Below, in pieces: positions 59,285 through 64,000 of a stretch of 64,000 nucleotides of DNA. A program made the position numbers and the translations under genes. The notes under the pieces were generated by a model that worked only from the letters and a program-made list of their open reading frames with translations, ran no database searches and had not been told where the DNA came from. This DNA comes from Bacteroidales bacterium. GTDB lineage: Bacteria; Bacteroidota; Bacteroidia; Bacteroidales; UBA932. Numbering within the stretch: position 1 is the stretch's first letter; every line of letters begins with the position of its first letter. The stretch is taken from positions 16,020 to 80,019 of the forward strand of contig JAFSQE010000033.1 in the NCBI GenBank assembly GCA_017446775.1, given 5' to 3'.

Positions 59285-61906
59285 TTAAGCGGTGGCGAGT
59301 TCTTTAAGTTTTGCAAAGGCATCGGAGATACCAGCAACATTCTTGCCACCGGCGGTTGCGAGGAACTTTTGTCCGCCGCCGCCACCCTGGATTGACTGTG
59401 CGGCCAGACGGATGTCGCGGCCGGCGTCACGGCCTGCGGCTACCAGGTCGTCGGTATACATCGCAACCAGACACGGCTTGTGGTCCATCGACTCAAACGC
59501 AGCCACAAACGCAGCTTTGGAGAGTTCTCCGTGCAGTTCGTGGGCGATGCTCTTGGCCATATCCATGGAAGGGCACTCGGTGAGTGTCAGCAGGCTGATG
59601 CCGTTAACCTCTTGTGCCTGCTTTAGTACCAGAGCCTTCATGTCGGCCATCTTTTCTTTCTGGATGGCTTCGAAAGAGCGCCTGTACTGCTCGTTCTCCT
59701 CTATGATGCGGGTGATGGCTGCGGCGGGGTCCCCGGCATTGTTGAACATTGCGCGGACCTTCTCCAGGATATCCTCCATGACATCCACAGAGAGTTCTGC
59801 GTTGATACCGGTGGTGGCCTCTATGCGGCGTACACCGGCAGCCACGGCGCTCTCCGACAAAATCCTGAAATAGCCGATATTGCCCGTTGCGGGGGCATGG
59901 CAGCCACCGCAGAGCTCTACGGAGTCGCCAAACTTTATCATACGCACCTTATCGCCGTACTTTTCGCCGAACAGCGCCATCGCGCCGCGGCTGCGGGCCT
60001 CTTCTATGCTGATTTCGCGCGCCTCCTCCAGCGGGGAGTTGGCACGGATCAGGGCATTGACCATGCGCTCAACCTTGTCCAGGGTCTCTTTGGAGACCTT
60101 CTCGTAGTGGGAGAAGTCAAAGCGGAAAGATGCTGCGCCGACATAAGAGCCCTTCTGCTCTACGTGGGTGCCCAGAATCTTGCGCAGTGCAAAGTGCAGC
60201 AGGTGGGTTGCGGAGTGGTTGTTCTGGATATTGATGCGGCGCTGCTCATCTACCTTTGCGTGGAAAACGGCAGTGGGGTCGGCCGGCATCCTGTCTACCA
60301 GGTGTATCGCCAGTCCGTTCTCTTTGATTGTGTTGAGCACCTGCAGCCGCTCGCCATCTTCAGAGACTATCTCGCCGGTGTCGCCAACCTCGCCGCCCAT
60401 CTCGGCATAGAACGGGGTGGTATCGAGCACAAGCTGTATCTGCTCTTTGTTCTTGGCTGTCACGGTGCGGTATTTGACTATGCGGGCATCGGCCTCGGTG
60501 GTGTCGTAGCCCACAAACTCGCTGTGAGAATCGGGCAGCAGCTCCACCCAGTCGCCGGCCTGTATGGCGGTGGCGTTGCGGGCGCGCTCTTTCTGCTTCT
60601 CGAGCTCTGTGTTGAACTCGGGCAGGTCTATCTGATAGCCGTTTTCGCGGGCAATCAGTTCGCTCAGGTCAATCGGGAAGCCAAAGGTATCGTACAGCGT
60701 AAAGGCATCCTTGCCGCTGATGATTTTGGTCTCTTTGCTCTTCTCCATTATGGTGTCCATCAGGCGGATACCCTTGTCCAGGGTGCGCAGGAATGCATCC
60801 TCTTCTTCTTTGATGACGCGGGTGATGAGCGTCTGCTGCGAGCGCAGCTCGGGGAACGCGTCGCCCATCTCGGCCACCAGGGTGGGGACTAGCAGGCACA
60901 GGAACGGCTCCTTGAAATCGAGGAAGGTGTAGCCGTAGCGCACTGCACGGCGCAGGATGCGGCGGATAACGTAGCCAGCCTTGTTGTTGCTGGGCAGCTG
61001 CCCGTCTGCAATGGAGAAGCTTATGGCGCGGATGTGGTCTGCGATTACCCGCATAGCCACAGCCGTCTGCTCGCTCTCGTTATACTCTTTGCCGCAAAGG
61101 GCCGCGATGGCAGCTATCATGCCGGTGAACACGTCGGTGTCGTAGTTGCTCTTCTTGCCCTGGAGCGCCATGCAGAGGCGTTCGAAACCCATGCCGGTGT
61201 CGATATGCCGGGCGGGGAGATTCTCCAGTGAGCCGTTGGCCTTGCGGTTGTACTGCATGAACACCAGGTTCCATATCTCGATTACCAGCGGGTGCCCTTC
61301 GTTTACAAGCTCTGCTCCCGGTTTTGCGGCGCGCTCGGCTTCATCGCGCAGGTCGATATGTATCTCGCTGCAGGGGCCGCAGGGGCCGGTGTCGCCCATC
61401 TCCCAGAAGTTGTCGTGCTTGTTGCCCAGCAGGATATGGTCGTCGGGCAGATACTGCTGCCAGTAGCCCTTCGCCTCGGAATCCATCTCCAGGTGGTCGG
61501 GGGCGTACCCCTCGAACACGGTGGCGTAAAGGCGGCTCTTGTCCAGCTTATAAACCTCGGTGAGAAGTTCCCAGGCCCAGCCAATCGCCTCTTTCTTGAA
61601 ATAATCGCCAAAGCTCCAGTTGCCCAGCATCTCGAACATGGTGTGGTGACGGCCGTCGTGGCCTACCGCTTCCAGGTCGTTATGCTTGCCGCTGACACGC
61701 AGACACTTCTGACTGTCGGCTGCACGGGGGAACTTGGGGGCGTTGTTGCCCAGGAAGATATCTTTGAACTGGTTCATGCCCGCATTGGTGAACATGAGCG
61801 TAGGGTCGTTCTTGATAACCATGGGGGCCGAAGGAACGATGGTGTGGCCCTTGGAAGCGAAGAAGTCCAGGTATTTCTGGCGAATCTCTTTGGATGTCAT
61901 AAACAA
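59285..61906 (-). CDS. alaS: Alanyl-tRNA synthetase
   Basis: The protein has 873 residues, full length. Class II catalytic core: [51 protein letters not shown]. The editing domain has [11 protein letters not shown] and [13 protein letters not shown], and the C-Ala domain ends with [14 protein letters not shown]. It heads the minus-strand operon alaS-fusion-thiamine kinase. Confidence 0.98.
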   Translation of the reverse strand: MFMTSKEIRQKYLDFFASKGHTIVPSAPMVIKNDPTLMFTNAGMNQFKDIFLGNNAPKFPRAADSQKCLRVSGKHNDLEAVGHDGRHHTMFEMLGNWSFGDYFKKEAIGWAWELLTEVYKLDKSRLYATVFEGYAPDHLEMDSEAKGYWQQYLPDDHILLGNKHDNFWEMGDTGPCGPCSEIHIDLRDEAERAAKPGAELVNEGHPLVIEIWNLVFMQYNRKANGSLENLPARHIDTGMGFERLCMALQGKKSNYDTDVFTGMIAAIAALCGKEYNESEQTAVAMRVIADHIRAISFSIADGQLPSNNKAGYVIRRILRRAVRYGYTFLDFKEPFLCLLVPTLVAEMGDAFPELRSQQTLITRVIKEEEDAFLRTLDKGIRLMDTIMEKSKETKIISGKDAFTLYDTFGFPIDLSELIARENGYQIDLPEFNTELEKQKERARNATAIQAGDWVELLPDSHSEFVGYDTTEADARIVKYRTVTAKNKEQIQLVLDTTPFYAEMGGEVGDTGEIVSEDGERLQVLNTIKENGLAIHLVDRMPADPTAVFHAKVDEQRRINIQNNHSATHLLHFALRKILGTHVEQKGSYVGAASFRFDFSHYEKVSKETLDKVERMVNALIRANSPLEEAREISIEEARSRGAMALFGEKYGDKVRMIKFGDSVELCGGCHAPATGNIGYFRILSESAVAAGVRRIEATTGINAELSVDVMEDILEKVRAMFNNAGDPAAAITRIIEENEQYRRSFEAIQKEKMADMKALVLKQAQEVNGISLLTLTECPSMDMAKSIAHELHGELSKAAFVAAFESMDHKPCLVAMYTDDLVAAGRDAGRDIRLAAQSIQGGGGGQKFLATAGGKNVAGISDAFAKLKELATA

Positions 61907-61970
61907 TATATATAATTATAGCCTGCAAATTTAAGCATTTTTCCCCAATTCCCCTTAATGAAAAAATTGT

Positions 61971-61978
61971 TACCTTTG
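61971..61978 (+). promoter_or_regulatory. -7 element of M23 gene pair
   Basis: TACCTTTG ends 6 bp before the GTG start at 61985, again leaving almost no leader. Confidence 0.45.
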
Positions 61979-61984
61979 TAAACT

Positions 61985-62944
61985 GTGTCAAAGAAAGAAG
62001 AACCCAAATATATTCTGGACCCGGAAACCCTGACGTTCGAGTTGCAGGAGACACCCAAAAAAGAGTGGTGGAGCCTCCCTGTAGTGGGCGTTTCCGGTCT
62101 GGTTCTCTTTGTGCTCTATATGTGGCTGTGCGCTTCGGTTCTGGGAATCAATCCGCCCAAAACCGCTATCCTTCGCTTCCAGAACACCGAATGGAAAACC
62201 CGCATAGACCAGATGAGCCAGCAGCTGGACAAGTACGAAGACCTCATCTCCCGGCTGGAGATCCGGGACGACCGCATCTACCGTTCCGTGTACGGTATGG
62301 ACGAAATTCCGCAAACGGTGCGGCAGGCCGGCTTCGGGGGAGAAAACCGTTACGAAGACCTTCAGGGCACGTCCCTGCTGGACGTATCCCGGCGTCTGGA
62401 CGTCTTGGAAAAACGCCTCTTCATCCAGTCCAAATCCTTCGACGAAGTAGCTCACCTGCAGCAGAATGCCGGTGACATGGCGGCCCACATCCCCGCCATC
62501 CCGCCTATCAATACAGACCCCTCCACCTACCGTCTTTCCAGCGGCTTCGGCTATCGTTCAGACCCTTTCACCGGCGCCAGCAAGCGTCATACCGGCATGG
62601 ACTTCGCCTGCAAGCCCGGAAATCCCATCTACGTAACCGGAGACGGCGTGGTTACCAAGGTCTCCACCGAGCGCAGGCAGGGTTATGGCTTCCACGTAGA
62701 GGTAGACCACGGCTTCGGCTACAAGACCCGCTACGCCCACATGTCGCGCATCGACGTTTCCCTGGGGCAGCAGCTCAAGCGCGGGGATTGCATCGGCGCA
62801 ACCGGTAATACCGGCCGCTCGTCGGGCCCGCACCTGCACTATGAGATTATGTATCGTAAGGAGTACCAGAATCCGGCCCTGTACCTGGATATGGAAATCT
62901 CTCCCGAAGATTATTTCACCATGGTCCGTAAATCCGAACAGTAA
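61985..62944 (+). CDS. M23 family metallopeptidase (membrane-anchored LytM factor), catalytic residues intact
   Basis: The protein has 319 residues from a GTG start; no ATG lies in frame before the membrane helix. One helix (about residues 38-56) is followed by a short coiled coil and the LytM domain: HTGMDFACKPG (HxxxD), RYAHMSRID, and GPHLHYEIM (HxH). All zinc and catalytic histidines are present, so it should cut peptidoglycan cross-links in the periplasm. alaS is divergent, a conserved arrangement. Confidence 0.9.
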   Translation: MSKKEEPKYILDPETLTFELQETPKKEWWSLPVVGVSGLVLFVLYMWLCASVLGINPPKTAILRFQNTEWKTRIDQMSQQLDKYEDLISRLEIRDDRIYRSVYGMDEIPQTVRQAGFGGENRYEDLQGTSLLDVSRRLDVLEKRLFIQSKSFDEVAHLQQNAGDMAAHIPAIPPINTDPSTYRLSSGFGYRSDPFTGASKRHTGMDFACKPGNPIYVTGDGVVTKVSTERRQGYGFHVEVDHGFGYKTRYAHMSRIDVSLGQQLKRGDCIGATGNTGRSSGPHLHYEIMYRKEYQNPALYLDMEISPEDYFTMVRKSEQ

Positions 62945-63858
62945 TGCCTAAGAAGAAACCGTCCCGTATTCGCAAAATACTGGCAGGAGCGCTTCGCTAC
63001 CTGGTGGCCACGGTGTCTTTCGCCATCGTGCTGTACGTGCTGTTCGCCCTCTTCTTCTCTACAGACCAGGAGCGCCAGCTGCTGCGGGAAAACCGCCTGT
63101 ACCGCCAGCGCTATGCCAAAATGCTGGAGAAGGAAAGGCTCATTGCCGACGTCGTGGCCGGCCTGGAGGAAAAGGACCACGTTATCTACGAGGGCCTGTT
63201 CAAGACCTCGGTACCATCGGCCGATCCTGTTTCGCCGTCCAACCTCATCACCATTGCCGATTCCCTGTCGGAAAGCTTCTACGTCAGTACCGCAGCATCC
63301 ACTTCGGGCACGCTCATGCTCGTGGCCGGCAGCGTGGACGCCAATTTCGAGGAAGTCTTTCGCATCATGACACACAAGCGGGACAGTGTTCCGCCGCTCT
63401 CCCTGCCGCTGCACGATATGTCCTATGTGCAGACCGGTGCCTCCGTGGGCATGAAATTCAATCCGGTGTACCAACTGCAAGTCCAGCACGACGGCCTGGA
63501 TCTGGTGGCCCCGCAGGGCGCCCCCGTCTATGCCGTGGCCGACGGCCTGGTCTCCCAGGTAATCCGCTCCCGCAAGGGCCTGGGCAACATTGTAGAAATT
63601 GATCACGGAAACGGCTTTTTAACAAGGTATTGCCTCATGGGTGACATCCAGGTATTCCGCGGCCGTCGCGTCAAGCGGGACCAGCAGATTGGCACCGTCG
63701 GCATTTCTCCCACTCTCCCTGCCCCGCACCTGCACTTCGAAGTGTTGCGCAACGGCGTCCCCCAGGACCCCGTGAACTATTTCTTCGCCTCGGTCTCTCC
63801 CGACGAGTATGTTCGCATGCTCTACCTGGCCGTGAGCACCGGCCAGAGTATGGACTAG
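62944..63858 (+). CDS. M23 family metallopeptidase-like protein, catalytic His replaced
   Basis: The protein has 304 residues and is coupled to the previous gene by a 1-bp overlap (TAATG). One membrane helix (about residues 18-38) precedes a coiled coil and a LytM domain. HDGLDLVAPQG and APHLHFEVL keep the zinc ligands, but the YxH position reads RYCLMGD, with Leu in place of the catalytic His. It may be a weak or regulatory partner of the first peptidase. The two are paralogues of similar layout. Confidence 0.88.
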   Translation: MPKKKPSRIRKILAGALRYLVATVSFAIVLYVLFALFFSTDQERQLLRENRLYRQRYAKMLEKERLIADVVAGLEEKDHVIYEGLFKTSVPSADPVSPSNLITIADSLSESFYVSTAASTSGTLMLVAGSVDANFEEVFRIMTHKRDSVPPLSLPLHDMSYVQTGASVGMKFNPVYQLQVQHDGLDLVAPQGAPVYAVADGLVSQVIRSRKGLGNIVEIDHGNGFLTRYCLMGDIQVFRGRRVKRDQQIGTVGISPTLPAPHLHFEVLRNGVPQDPVNYFFASVSPDEYVRMLYLAVSTGQSMD

Positions 63859-63885
63859 TTGTATTGGCGCAGGTCCCCGGTCACA

Positions 63886-63998
63886 AACGGCGCAGGCACC
63901 TGCCATAAACGGCGCAGGTTCCCGGGGCCGGAACCTCCCGTAACGAGAAAACGGGCAAAAGTTCGTAACGCCAGGATCCACGGAACCTCCCGTAACGA
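63886..63998. repeat. Intergenic direct repeats at the window end
   Basis: CGGAACCTCCCGTAACGA occurs exactly at 63929-63946 and 63981-63998, 52 bp apart. AAACGGCGCAGG occurs at about 63885 and 63908, with a related TTGGCGCAGG near 63865. No gene is seen in 63859-64000; the array may continue past the edge. Confidence 0.6.
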
Positions 63999-64000
63999 AA

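Overview
The window reads as a chromosomal segment of a Bacteroidota bacterium, most likely of the order Bacteroidales; I cannot assign a genus. The reasons are Bacteroidota-type promoters (TTTG about 20 bp before TAnnTTTG) in front of many genes, and lineage-typical genes: an S46 dipeptidyl peptidase, DUF4492 ahead of cytochrome bd, DUF3098 between ftsX and uppP, DUF4270 after a single-domain glycogen synthase, and an alaS/M23 divergent pair. Most of the window is dense, moderately GC-rich core sequence with short gaps and many 1-4 bp stop/start overlaps. Two stretches look different (more AT-rich, roomier, repeat-bounded) and appear to be small islands.

Layout. 1-4036 (-): small membrane protein, mutL, rhomboid protease, EEP hydrolase. 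4091-7725: ispF, then a CNNM/CBS membrane protein, cysS and ssb on the minus strand. 7726-12645: a regulatory gap with three 10-bp-phased ACGTTTA repeats, a zinc-ribbon gene, and a three-gene minus-strand operon (serine hydrolase, TPR protein, catalytically degenerate EnvC-like protein). 12807-16393: yifB/comM-like ATPase, then a sugar kinase and sugar MFS transporter. 16480-19357: DUF4492-cydA-cydB, the bd oxidase. 19389-22533: a glycyl radical enzyme with an unexpected export-like leader and its convergent radical-SAM activase. 22632-25635: LolA-like protein, class A acid phosphatase, lipoprotein of unknown function.

25670-27583 is a candidate mini-island in the 3' end of tRNA-Leu(UAA): a 13-bp copy of the tRNA end at the far side, GTGACC repeats just inside both ends, and AraC regulator plus flavodoxin-like lipoprotein as cargo, with no integrase. 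27724-31464 holds a DPP7-like peptidase, aldose epimerase and purN; 31588-33080 holds acpP-fabF.

33078-37287 is a second candidate island, bounded by a 12-bp direct repeat. It carries a RAYT-like HUH transposase, two 142-bp elements with matching terminal inverted repeats (REPIN-like) near its two ends, a highly structured RNA leader of about 260 nt, and three tandem paralogues sharing one N-terminal domain. This is the most likely place for an undescribed system.

37275-41325 (-) is an envelope operon: ftsX, DUF3098, uppP, lpxH-like, nucleotidyltransferase, guanine deaminase. 41391-53588 (+): glycogen synthase, DUF4270 lipoprotein with a Tyr/Gly-rich tail, CgeB-like glycosyltransferase, alpha-2-macroglobulin-like protein, queG, PfkB kinase, tgt, lptG-like permease. 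53611-56202: nucleoside transporter and serpin. 56199-61906 (-): alaS, an in-frame LptF-Fmt fusion, thiamine pyrophosphokinase. 61985-63858: two M23 peptidases. The final 140 bp hold short direct repeats that run to the window edge.

All calls rest on reading the sequence and on recalled family knowledge; no search was run.
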